Positions 9,123 to 16,880 of a stretch of 64,000 bases of DNA are shown piece after piece. The position numbers and the translations under genes were made by a program. The DNA lies in the NCBI RefSeq assembly GCF_900240945.1, contig NZ_OESG01000013.1:1776888-1840887 (forward strand), written 5' to 3'. How positions within the stretch are numbered: the first letter of the stretch is position 1; each line of letters begins with the position of its first letter. The DNA is from Mycobacterium sp. 3519A. Its GTDB lineage: Bacteria > Actinomycetota > Actinomycetes > Mycobacteriales > Mycobacteriaceae. Below the pieces are notes generated by a model that did not search any database, was not told where the DNA came from, and saw nothing but the letters and a program-made list of their open reading frames with translations.

Positions 9123-10243
9123 AAACCACTGCCACTCAAACACATTCCGCCCTCTCGGCGTACCGGATCGGGCACCTGCAGCTGACCAATCGGTTGGCGG
9201 TGGCGCCGATGACCCGCGTCTCGGCGGCGCCCGGCGGCACACCGACCGCCGAGATGGCGCAGTACTACCGCGAATTCGCCGTCGGCGGGTTCGGCCTCGT
9301 CATCAGCGAGGGTACATACACAGACATCGCCCATAGCCAGGGCTATCTGAATCAGCCGGGCCTGGCCACCGATCGGCACATCGGCGGGTGGCGCACGGTC
9401 ACCGAGGCGGTGCACGCGGCGGGCACCCCGATTATCGCCCAGCTCATGCACGCCGGGGCGCTCTCCCAAGGGAATCCGTATTCGACGGAAACGATTGCTC
9501 CGTCAGCCGTGGTGCCGACCGGACAGATGCTCGAGGAGTACGGGGGAGCGGGGCGGTGGCCGCTTCCGCGTGAAATGACCGCAACCGACATCGATTCGGT
9601 CGCCAGCGGGTTTGCAGCCGCGGCGCAACGGGCGCAGTCGGCGGGGTTCGACGGCGTGGAGGTGCACGCCGCCAACGGATACCTGCTCGACCAGTTCCTG
9701 ACGCTGTACACGAACACGAGAACCGATTCGTACGGCGGCAACCTGGCGAACCGGCTTCGGTTGACGGCGCGCATCGTGGCCGAGATCCGCCGCCGAACCG
9801 GCCGTGACTTCGTGACCGGGGTGCGGCTGTCGCAGACCAAGGTCAACGACGTGAGCTACCGGTGGCCCGGCGGCGCCGACGACGCGCGGGAGATATTCTC
9901 GACGGTCGCCGAAGCCGGTGCCGATTATCTCCACATCGCCAGTGAGGGACGGAATTTCATCGACACCGCCCGCTTCCCCGACGGGCGCACCATCACCGCG
10001 GTGGCCAGGCAGGCGACCGGGCTACCGGTGATCGCCAACGGCGGTATGCACGCCCTCGAGCAGGCCGCCGAGGTGCTCGACGGCGGCCACGCTGACGTGC
10101 TTTCGATCGGGCGCGGCGCGTTGGCGAACCCCGATCTGCCCAACCGGATGGCCAACGGGCTCCCGTTCGACGAGTTCGACCACGCGATGCTCACGCCGAT
10201 GGCCACCATCTCGAACGTGCGGGCCTGGCGCGCCGGACGCTGA
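9119..10243 (+). CDS. Old Yellow Enzyme-type NADH:flavin oxidoreductase
   Basis: 374 residues, ATG overlapping the DUF1989 stop, so co-translated. It is an FMN TIM barrel of the OYE family: LTNRLAVAPMTRVSA at the first strand, IIAQLMHAGA, FDGVEVHAANGYLLDQFL with the substrate-binding His-x-x-Asn, RTDSYGGNLANRLRL, and the phosphate-binding IANGGMHALEQAAEVLDGGHADVLSIGRGALANPD. Such enzymes reduce activated C=C bonds using NAD(P)H. In this context it could reduce an unsaturated intermediate of the compound imported and deamidated by the divergent operon. It ends directly against the convergent PucR gene. Confidence 0.92.
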   Translation: MKTTATQTHSALSAYRIGHLQLTNRLAVAPMTRVSAAPGGTPTAEMAQYYREFAVGGFGLVISEGTYTDIAHSQGYLNQPGLATDRHIGGWRTVTEAVHAAGTPIIAQLMHAGALSQGNPYSTETIAPSAVVPTGQMLEEYGGAGRWPLPREMTATDIDSVASGFAAAAQRAQSAGFDGVEVHAANGYLLDQFLTLYTNTRTDSYGGNLANRLRLTARIVAEIRRRTGRDFVTGVRLSQTKVNDVSYRWPGGADDAREIFSTVAEAGADYLHIASEGRNFIDTARFPDGRTITAVARQATGLPVIANGGMHALEQAAEVLDGGHADVLSIGRGALANPDLPNRMANGLPFDEFDHAMLTPMATISNVRAWRAGR

Positions 10244-11800
10244 CTAGCCGAGGGCGTCGGCCTCCAGGGCCAGGAAGAGGTCGACCCGGTCTTCGAGTCT
10301 GGTGACGTCGCGTCCGGTGAGATCAGCGATTCGACTGACCCTGTTACGCAACGTATTCACGTGAATGTAGAGCTCGGCGGCGGTGCTGGACCAGTGGCCG
10401 TCGTTCGCCATGAAGGTACGCAACGTGCGTTCGAGTTCGGACGCGTTCTGCTCGTCGTGCGCTCGCAGCGGGCCGAGGACGTCGTCTGCGAAGCGGCGCA
10501 ACACCCCTCGGTCGTGCAGCCCGAGCAGCATGCGGTGAGTGCTGACATCTGCGAACGTGGCGACGCGTGATTCCCGTGACGGGTGCCGCCGCAGCGCGTG
10601 GCACGCCTCCCGCGATCGGATGAGTGGTTCGCGAAGCGCGCCGGAGTTGGCCGCGGGTTCGCCGACACCGATGACGGTGCGATCGCCCGGATAGCGTTTT
10701 GCGAGCACGCCGACGAGTTGCTCGGCCAAGCCGACGACATCGGGCGCCTTGTAGCCGAACACGACCACGGTATCGCGGCTGCCCGCGGCGACCACGGCCG
10801 GGATTCCGCGATCAGAGAAGAACCGTTCGATTTCGTCGGTCGAACCCGGCGGACGGATCCGGTCCTGCCCGACGATCAACGTGATGACCGCCAGTTGACC
10901 GGACGGATCAATCCCGAAGGCGCGCAACCGCTCAGGCACTTCCGCGGCACGCGCTCCGCCTGACAGGATCATCTCCAGCAGCTCGCTGGAGAACCGCGAC
11001 TCGATGGCTTGCAGCGCTTGTTGTTTCGCGACCTCCATGCTAAGGAAGCGGGCCGCCTGTTCGAGCGCTTCACGCTCGGTCGGGCGGAGCTGGTTGTACG
11101 GCCGCAGGCAGAACAGACCAGCGTCGATGTCACCCATCGCACCCTCGACCAGGAACAGGCAGGCCGCGCCTGCCGAGGGCAACTCGAGCTCCAGCGGAGG
11201 TGGTCGGCGTGCGAGCGCGTCGGAAGCGACCCGAAGTTGGTCGGCGTCGACGTGCGCCACGGTGCCCGCCAGGCGACGCCCCATCCGGTCGGTCACCAGC
11301 AGCGGCAGATCATGGTCGCGCCGCAACACCTCGATGACGCCGTCGGCGCCGCCGCCGCGAGATATCGACGTCGCGAGCGCGTTGCCGCGGCGAACCAGCC
11401 CGACGAGGGCCTCCTGGCGCGCTTCACCCTGAATCTTGGCCGCCGCCTGAGTGATCGCGGTGAAGGGCACAGTGATCGACACCGACGCAAGCGGAAGATC
11501 GGCGGCCTTGCAGGCGTCGACGAGATCTGTTGGGACGGTAGGGGTTTGCTCGGTCAAACCGAAGATGACACCGGCGGCACGGGCCCGCAACAGTGACGTG
11601 ACAAATGAGTCGGCATCGACGGTGCTCCGCCACAAACCGTTGGTGAGAACCAACTCGGTTTCCCGGATGTACGGCGACGGGTCGGGAAGCTCGGTGTTGT
11701 GCAGCCACAACACCTCTTTCTGCGCGGCGTCGGACGACCCCGGTACCAGCAGGGTCAGCTCGAGGGTTTCGTCGCTGATCAGCGCCGCCAAGCTCAGCAT
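10244..11800 (-). CDS. PucR-family transcriptional regulator
   Basis: 518 residues from ATG 11800. The N-terminal half (about residues 1-130) matches the PucR ligand-sensing domain. The middle holds a GGDEF-like degenerate domain (QLAVITLIVGQDRI... about 290-400). The C-terminus carries the PucR helix-turn-helix, with HDEQNASELERTLRTFMANDGHWSSTAAELYIHVNTLRNRVSRIADLTGRD reading as the characteristic Asn-rich HTH_30. Relatives activate purine, allantoin, amide or amino-acid catabolism. Position next to the DUF1989/OYE and amidase/MFS/flavin-reductase operons makes it their likely regulator. Its start lies inside the 3' end of the GNAT gene by 7 nt. Confidence 0.9.
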   Translation of the reverse strand: MLSLAALISDETLELTLLVPGSSDAAQKEVLWLHNTELPDPSPYIRETELVLTNGLWRSTVDADSFVTSLLRARAAGVIFGLTEQTPTVPTDLVDACKAADLPLASVSITVPFTAITQAAAKIQGEARQEALVGLVRRGNALATSISRGGGADGVIEVLRRDHDLPLLVTDRMGRRLAGTVAHVDADQLRVASDALARRPPPLELELPSAGAACLFLVEGAMGDIDAGLFCLRPYNQLRPTEREALEQAARFLSMEVAKQQALQAIESRFSSELLEMILSGGARAAEVPERLRAFGIDPSGQLAVITLIVGQDRIRPPGSTDEIERFFSDRGIPAVVAAGSRDTVVVFGYKAPDVVGLAEQLVGVLAKRYPGDRTVIGVGEPAANSGALREPLIRSREACHALRRHPSRESRVATFADVSTHRMLLGLHDRGVLRRFADDVLGPLRAHDEQNASELERTLRTFMANDGHWSSTAAELYIHVNTLRNRVSRIADLTGRDVTRLEDRVDLFLALEADALG

Positions 11801-12255
11801 CGGCGCACTGTCTTTGCGAAGTAGACCCGCCGAAACCCGTCCTCGACGCCGCGGCCCGTTTCCCGATAGCCGTGGCGCGGATAGAACGTGAGGTTCTCGG
11901 TCATCGCCTCGTTGGTGTACAACCGCACCTCCGGCCGCCCTAGTTCGGCGGCGTCGCGTTCGGCGCGGTCGAGCAGCAGCTTGCCGTAGCCGCTGCCCTG
12001 GGCACCCGGCGCCACGGCGATCATCTCCAGCAACAGGTGGTCGCCGCGGTCTTCGGTCACGAGTGCACCGACAACGGCGCCGTCGTCTTCGAGCGCCCAC
12101 ACCCGCGCCGTGTCGAGAACCGCGGCGTAGTCGGTGGTCATCGGTGCCGGCGTCCTGCCGATGCGCTCGACGTACTTGACGTACGCGTCGGCGATCAGTT
12201 GTGCAACGGCCGCCATGTCGGCCGCGGTGGCTCGCCGTATCGACGTCCCACTCAT
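11794..12255 (-). CDS. GNAT-family N-acetyltransferase
   Basis: 153 residues from ATG 12255 (MSGTSIRRATAADM); ATG 12267 would add four residues. The GNAT core is clear: IRRATAADMAAVAQLI at the N-terminus, MIAVAPGAQGSGYGKLLLDRAE with the acetyl-CoA-binding R/Q-x-x-G-x-G/A element (here QGSGYG), and VRLYTNEAMTENLTFYPRHGYRETGR as the C-terminal strand-helix. It transfers an acetyl group to an unknown amine. It overlaps the pucR start by 7 nt, so both lie on one transcript, and diverges from the HAD gene across 23 bp. Confidence 0.88.
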   Translation of the reverse strand: MSGTSIRRATAADMAAVAQLIADAYVKYVERIGRTPAPMTTDYAAVLDTARVWALEDDGAVVGALVTEDRGDHLLLEMIAVAPGAQGSGYGKLLLDRAERDAAELGRPEVRLYTNEAMTENLTFYPRHGYRETGRGVEDGFRRVYFAKTVRRC

Positions 12256-12278
12256 GCGCGTCAGCATAGGGTGGACCC

Positions 12279-13052
12279 GTGCGCTCAACGCCGAAGTGCT
12301 GGCTCACCGACATGGACGGCGTGCTCGTCCGCGAAGAACACGCCCTTCCCGGCGCCGCCGAGTTCTTGCAGCGCCTGGTCGAGCGGGAGCGGCCGTTTCT
12401 CGTCCTCACCAACAACTCGATCTTCACGCCGCGCGACCTGTCCGCCCGGCTGAAGCGCTCCGGGCTGACGGTGCCCGAGGAGTCGATCTGGACCTCCGGC
12501 CTGGCCACCGCGGCGTTTCTCGACGCCCAACAGCCGGGCGGGTCGGCCTACGTGATCGGCGAGGCCGGGCTCACCACTCCGCTGCACCAGGTGGGCTACA
12601 CGCTGACCGACATCGAACCCGACTACGTCGTGCTCGGCGAGACGCGGACGTACTCCTTCACCGCGATCACCAAGGCGATCCGGCTGGTCCTCGGCGGCGC
12701 GCGGTTCATCGCCACGAACCCCGACGTCACCGGGCCGTCCACAGAGGGGCCGCTGCCCGCCACCGGTTCGGTGGCCGCGATGATCACCAAGGCCACCGGC
12801 CGCGAGCCGTACTTCGTCGGCAAGCCGAACCCGATGATGTTCCGCAGCGCGCTCAACCGCATCGAGGCGCACTCCGAGAGCACCATGATGATCGGCGACC
12901 GGATGGACACCGACGTCGTCGCCGGAATCGAAGCTGGCCTGGACACGATCCTGGTGCTCACCGGATCGACCACCGTCGCCGACATCGAGCGCTATCCGTT
13001 CCGGCCCGGTCGGGTGCTGGACTCGATCGCCGACTGCATCGAACTGGTTTGA
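12279..13052 (+). CDS. HAD-IIA (NagD-like) phosphatase
   Basis: 257 residues with a GTG start. HAD motifs are in order: motif I WLTDMDGVLV (Asp nucleophile and acid), motif II FLVLTNNS, the cap region with LVLGGARFIATNPDVTGPSTEG typical of class IIA (NagD/4-nitrophenylphosphatase-like), motif III Lys in FVGKPNPMMF, and motif IV MIGDRMDTDVVAGIEAGLDTILVLTG. It should dephosphorylate a small phosphoester; the physiological substrate is unknown. The stop overlaps the putative TTG start of the next gene by 4 nt. Confidence 0.92.
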   Translation: MRSTPKCWLTDMDGVLVREEHALPGAAEFLQRLVERERPFLVLTNNSIFTPRDLSARLKRSGLTVPEESIWTSGLATAAFLDAQQPGGSAYVIGEAGLTTPLHQVGYTLTDIEPDYVVLGETRTYSFTAITKAIRLVLGGARFIATNPDVTGPSTEGPLPATGSVAAMITKATGREPYFVGKPNPMMFRSALNRIEAHSESTMMIGDRMDTDVVAGIEAGLDTILVLTGSTTVADIERYPFRPGRVLDSIADCIELV

Positions 13053-13711
13053 TACCCGTCGAACTCGCGCCCGAGGTGCATGCGTCGTTGCGTGCCATGC
13101 CCGACCGCGGCACGGCGCTGCCCCGATCTCACAAAGGGGTGCTCAAGAATTCGATCGCCGGCGCGGTGCGGCGACTGTTCGACGGCACCCTGCCCGCGGG
13201 CGTCCGGCCGTGGGACCTGCCCGCGCTGCAGCGGCGGGCAGCCGAACTGGGTGAGGTGTCGGCCGCGCGTGCGGTCTCCGTCGACGAGAACGCGTTGGTC
13301 GCTGAATTGCTGCCTGCCGGTCAGCGGATCGTGTTGCGCGGCGTCGACGACGGCTGGCGGCTGGTGCGGTTCGTCGACGGCGATGACGTCAGCCTCCGGC
13401 CCGAAACCACGTTGCGCGTCGACCTGTGCGGTTCGGCTCCCGATTCGGTGCTCATCGCGATGGGTGTCAACAAGCCGGCCGACGTCGGACTGGAAGTGGT
13501 GTCCGAATACCTGGGCCAGGGGGAGACCGAGACGCGGCATCGCTACCAATGGACCGACGGCGGCAGGTCGATCCTGGCCGAAGAGATCAAGAACGAGATT
13601 TACGACGGCGCCACACCTTCGACGTCCTATGTTCGGGGAGTGATCGTGGAAGGCGACCGCGGCGTGCTCCTGACGGGCAGGGGTGACACCGCCGTGCTGA
13701 TCGAGGGCTGA
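13049..13711 (+). CDS. Uncharacterised protein of about 220 residues
   Basis: I do not recognise this family. The frame is taken from TTG 13049, which overlaps the HAD stop; other in-frame starts such as GTG near 13076 or ATG near 13097 are possible. The protein is soluble-looking, with no signal peptide or membrane segment. Landmarks are SHKGVLKNSIAGAVRRLFDGTLPAG near the N-terminus and a beta-rich C-terminal half containing EYLGQGETETRHRYQWTDGG. Tight spacing (overlap upstream, 4 nt to the arginase-like gene downstream) places it in one operon with the HAD phosphatase, the arginase-fold protein and the E1 dehydrogenase. Confidence 0.7.
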   Translation: MIPVELAPEVHASLRAMPDRGTALPRSHKGVLKNSIAGAVRRLFDGTLPAGVRPWDLPALQRRAAELGEVSAARAVSVDENALVAELLPAGQRIVLRGVDDGWRLVRFVDGDDVSLRPETTLRVDLCGSAPDSVLIAMGVNKPADVGLEVVSEYLGQGETETRHRYQWTDGGRSILAEEIKNEIYDGATPSTSYVRGVIVEGDRGVLLTGRGDTAVLIEG

Positions 13712-13715
13712 CGTC

Positions 13716-14636
13716 GTGGCCGATATCGAACTGATCGGAGTGCCGTTCGACGGTTACGGGCGGCCCGGTCATCAGGCGCGCGCAGCCCAGGCGCTGCGTG
13801 CGGCGGGGCTTCGCGACGCCTTCGACCACCACCATGTCATCGACGACGACGACCTCGTGCTGCCCGGCCCGGATCCGGCCCGCGGCGAGGCGACCAGCCT
13901 GATCAACGAACGCGCGCTGCTCGCCATGACCGATGCCCTCAACCGCAAGGTCTCCGAAGTGGTGAACGCGGGCCGGTTCCCGTTCGTCTACGGCGGCGAC
14001 TGTTCGACGCTGCTGGGGATCGTGACAGGCCTGCGCGATCACGTCGGCGACGTCGGCCTGGTGTTCATCGACGGCCACGAAGACACCATGCCGCTGGATG
14101 TTTCGGAGGACGGCGAAGCGGCCAACGCCGAAATCGGGCTGCTGCTGGGGCTGACCGGTCGGCTGCTCGCCGGTGAACTCGGCGACCGGCTACCCGCACT
14201 GCGGCCCGAGCAGTTGGTCATCCTGGGCCCACGCGACGACGACTGGCGACGACAGTTCAACGTCGGCAGTCTCGCGGATTCGGACGTGTGGCTGGCCCCT
14301 CTGGCCGAGGTCGCCGACGATCCAGTCGCGGCGGGTCGCCAGGCGATCGCGCAGTTGTCGAACCGCGTCGACAAGTGGTGGCTGCACATCGACCTCGACG
14401 TGCTCGATCCCGTCGAGTTCACAGCGCAGGGTTTGCCGGACGTCGACGACGAACCCGGCGGCCTGACCTGGGATCAGCTCACCGACCTGGTCTCGGCGCT
14501 GTTCACCGGGTCCGCGCTATGCGTGGGCGGCAGCCTCGCGATCTACGATCCCGACCAGGACCCCGACGGTTCGGGTGCGTCGCAGATCGTGTCGTTCATC
14601 CGGAATGTGTTGGTACGCCCGACGATTAGTCCCTAG
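13716..14636 (+). CDS. Arginase/agmatinase-fold (ureohydrolase) protein
   Basis: 306 residues, GTG start. The ureohydrolase metal motifs are visible: GGDCS where arginases have GGDHS, FIDGHEDT supplying the D-x-H-x-D ligands, and HIDLDVLDP supplying D-x-D. Five of the six usual Mn ligands are therefore kept while the first His is a Cys. Family members hydrolyse guanidino compounds (arginine, agmatine, formiminoglutamate); the substrate loop here is not diagnostic. It lies 8 nt before the E1 dehydrogenase gene and 4 nt after the unknown gene, so it is operonic. Confidence 0.85.
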   Translation: MADIELIGVPFDGYGRPGHQARAAQALRAAGLRDAFDHHHVIDDDDLVLPGPDPARGEATSLINERALLAMTDALNRKVSEVVNAGRFPFVYGGDCSTLLGIVTGLRDHVGDVGLVFIDGHEDTMPLDVSEDGEAANAEIGLLLGLTGRLLAGELGDRLPALRPEQLVILGPRDDDWRRQFNVGSLADSDVWLAPLAEVADDPVAAGRQAIAQLSNRVDKWWLHIDLDVLDPVEFTAQGLPDVDDEPGGLTWDQLTDLVSALFTGSALCVGGSLAIYDPDQDPDGSGASQIVSFIRNVLVRPTISP

Positions 14637-14644
14637 GAGCCCGG

Positions 14645-16795
14645 TTGGCTGAGCCGATCGATGAGTATTTCACCACGACCATCTCCGCACTCACCGCACA
14701 GGAGCGGTCGCCGGGCGATGTTGCGCGCGCGGACGAAATCCTGAGCCTGTTCGACGCGCAACTCGGCAGCAGGCACCTCGATCTGGCTGCTCGGTGGCTG
14801 CGGTCAAAAGGCAAGGGCTACTACACCATCGGCTCGTCGGGGCACGAGGGCAACGCGGCAGTCGCCGCGGCGCTTCGTCCGACCGATCCGGCGTTGCTGC
14901 ATTACCGCTCCGGTGCTTTCTTCCTGGCCCGTGCCGCTCAGGTCGAGGGGTCGGATCCGTTGCGAGACGTGCTGCTCGGCGTGGTGGCGGCCACCGAGGA
15001 ACCGATTGCGGGCGGCAGGCACAAGGTGTTCGGCCGCCACGACCTGAACATCATTCCGCAGACCTCGACGATTGCGTCGCACCTGCCGCGGGCAGTCGGC
15101 GTCGCGTTCTCCATTGCGAGGACAAGGAAACTCGGCGTCTCCTGCGCGTGGCCCGGCGACGCCGTGACAGTGTGCAGCTTCGGTGACGCCTCGGTGAACC
15201 ACTCGACCGCGGTCGGAGCCATCAACACCGCACTGCATTCGGCGTATCAAGGGGTGCCGATGCCGCTGCTGTTCGTCGGCGAGGACAACGGCATTGGGAT
15301 CAGCGTCAAGACACCTCGGCGGTGGATCGAGCACACCTACGGAAACCGCGACGGGCTACAGTATTTCGCCGCCGACGGGTGGGATGTGACGGCGACGCTC
15401 GACGCCGCGGCTGCGGCCGCCGCCTGGGCACGCGCCCACCGCCGCCCCGCTTTCCTGCATTTGCGGATGGTGCGGCTGATGGGTCATGCAGGCTCCGACT
15501 ACGAACCGGCCTACCGCAAGCCCGAGGAGGTGGCCGCTGACTTCGAGCGAGATCCGGTGCTGTGCACCGCGTTGGCTTTGATCGATGCCGGGGTGCTGAC
15601 GCCGCAGCAGGCGCTCGACCGCTACGAAGCCAAACGGGCCGAGGTGGCCGACATCGCCGGCGAGGTCGCGGACCTGCCCCAGCTCGACAGCGCGGCGGCG
15701 GTGATGAAGCCGCTGCAGGACAGCCTCGACGAGGCCGCGGCCGCGTCGCCTGCCTCACTGGTGGCGACGGTGCGCTCAGGTGAGCCGGATGCGCCGCTGA
15801 CCCTTGCGTTGGCGATAAACCGTGCGCTGCACGACATCCTGGACCGCTATCCGGAGGCGATCATCTTCGGCGAGGACGTCGCCCGTAAGGGCGGGGTGTA
15901 CGGGGTGACGCGCGGACTTCTCGGCAAGACGAGTTCCGCGCGGGTGTTCGACACGCTCCTCGACGAACAGTCCATCCTCGGCCTCGCGCTGGGCGGCGGG
16001 GTGTCAGGGCTGCTGCCGATCCCGGAGATCCAATACCTCGCCTACCTACACAACGCCGCCGACCAGATACGCGGCGAAGGTGCGACGCTGCAATTCTTTT
16101 CCAATCGGCAGTACCGCAACCCGATGGTGGTGCGGGTGGCCGGCTACGGATATCAGAAGGGATTCGGCGGGCACTTCCACAACGACGACTCCATCGCGGC
16201 GATCCGTGACATCCCCGGTGTGGTCATCGCGTCACCGGCGCGCCCCGACGACGCCGCGGCGATGCTGCACACCTGTGCCGCTGCGGCGAAGGCGGCCGGT
16301 GCGGTGTGCGTCTACCTCGAACCGATCGCGCTGTACCACACCAGGGATTTGTATCGAGACGGTGACGACGGATGGCTCGCGCCGTATCCCGAGGCGGGGG
16401 TGCCGATCGGCCGCGCCCGCACCTACGGCGACGGCACGGACCTGACGATCCTGACGTTCGGCAACGGGTTGCGGATGAGCCTGCGGGTGGCACGCAAGCT
16501 GGACGTGCTGCGCATCCGCGCGAGGGTCGTCGACCTGCGGTGGCTGGCGCCGCTGCCGGTCGGCGACATGATGCGCGAGGCCAACGCCACCGGGCGGGTG
16601 CTGATCGTCGACGAGACCCGCGCGGCCGGCGGCGTCGGCGAAGGTGTGCTGGCGACGTTGCTGCAACAGGGCTATGCCGGTGCTGTCGACCGGGTGGCCA
16701 GCAAGGACAGCTTCATTCCGTTGGGCGACGCGGCCCTTGAGGTGTTGCTGTCAGAGGACGAAATCGAGGCTGCGGCGGTCAAATTGGCCCGCTAA
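14645..16795 (+). CDS. Fused 2-oxoacid dehydrogenase E1 alpha-beta (thiamine-dependent)
   Basis: 716 residues from TTG 14645 with AGGAG five bases upstream. The N-terminal about 370 residues are E1-alpha (SSGHEGNAAVAAAL, then the thiamine pyrophosphate-binding segment FGDASVNHSTAVGAIN and EDNGIGISVKTP). The C-terminal about 330 are E1-beta (LALAINRALHDILDRYPEAIIFGEDVARKGG, GEGATLQFFSNRQYRNPMVVRVAGYG, FGGHFHNDDS). Such fusions decarboxylate branched-chain or related 2-oxoacids and pass acyl groups to an E2. No E2 or E3 gene lies nearby, so it must use subunits encoded elsewhere. It ends the 12.3-16.8 kb operon. Confidence 0.9.
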   Translation: MAEPIDEYFTTTISALTAQERSPGDVARADEILSLFDAQLGSRHLDLAARWLRSKGKGYYTIGSSGHEGNAAVAAALRPTDPALLHYRSGAFFLARAAQVEGSDPLRDVLLGVVAATEEPIAGGRHKVFGRHDLNIIPQTSTIASHLPRAVGVAFSIARTRKLGVSCAWPGDAVTVCSFGDASVNHSTAVGAINTALHSAYQGVPMPLLFVGEDNGIGISVKTPRRWIEHTYGNRDGLQYFAADGWDVTATLDAAAAAAAWARAHRRPAFLHLRMVRLMGHAGSDYEPAYRKPEEVAADFERDPVLCTALALIDAGVLTPQQALDRYEAKRAEVADIAGEVADLPQLDSAAAVMKPLQDSLDEAAAASPASLVATVRSGEPDAPLTLALAINRALHDILDRYPEAIIFGEDVARKGGVYGVTRGLLGKTSSARVFDTLLDEQSILGLALGGGVSGLLPIPEIQYLAYLHNAADQIRGEGATLQFFSNRQYRNPMVVRVAGYGYQKGFGGHFHNDDSIAAIRDIPGVVIASPARPDDAAAMLHTCAAAAKAAGAVCVYLEPIALYHTRDLYRDGDDGWLAPYPEAGVPIGRARTYGDGTDLTILTFGNGLRMSLRVARKLDVLRIRARVVDLRWLAPLPVGDMMREANATGRVLIVDETRAAGGVGEGVLATLLQQGYAGAVDRVASKDSFIPLGDAALEVLLSEDEIEAAAVKLAR

Positions 16796-16880
16796 CCGCC
16801 ACTGTCAATACCCCTCGCCGGGGCTGGTGCGGTCATATGCTTGCCGAATAAGTGCGCCGGGACCTACGGGGAGGACTCGG

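Noticed and set aside
16803..16830. CCCCTCGCCGGGG hairpin as a terminator of the E1 dehydrogenase operon
   Set aside because: The stem is only four pairs and no other support is present; not strong enough to list.
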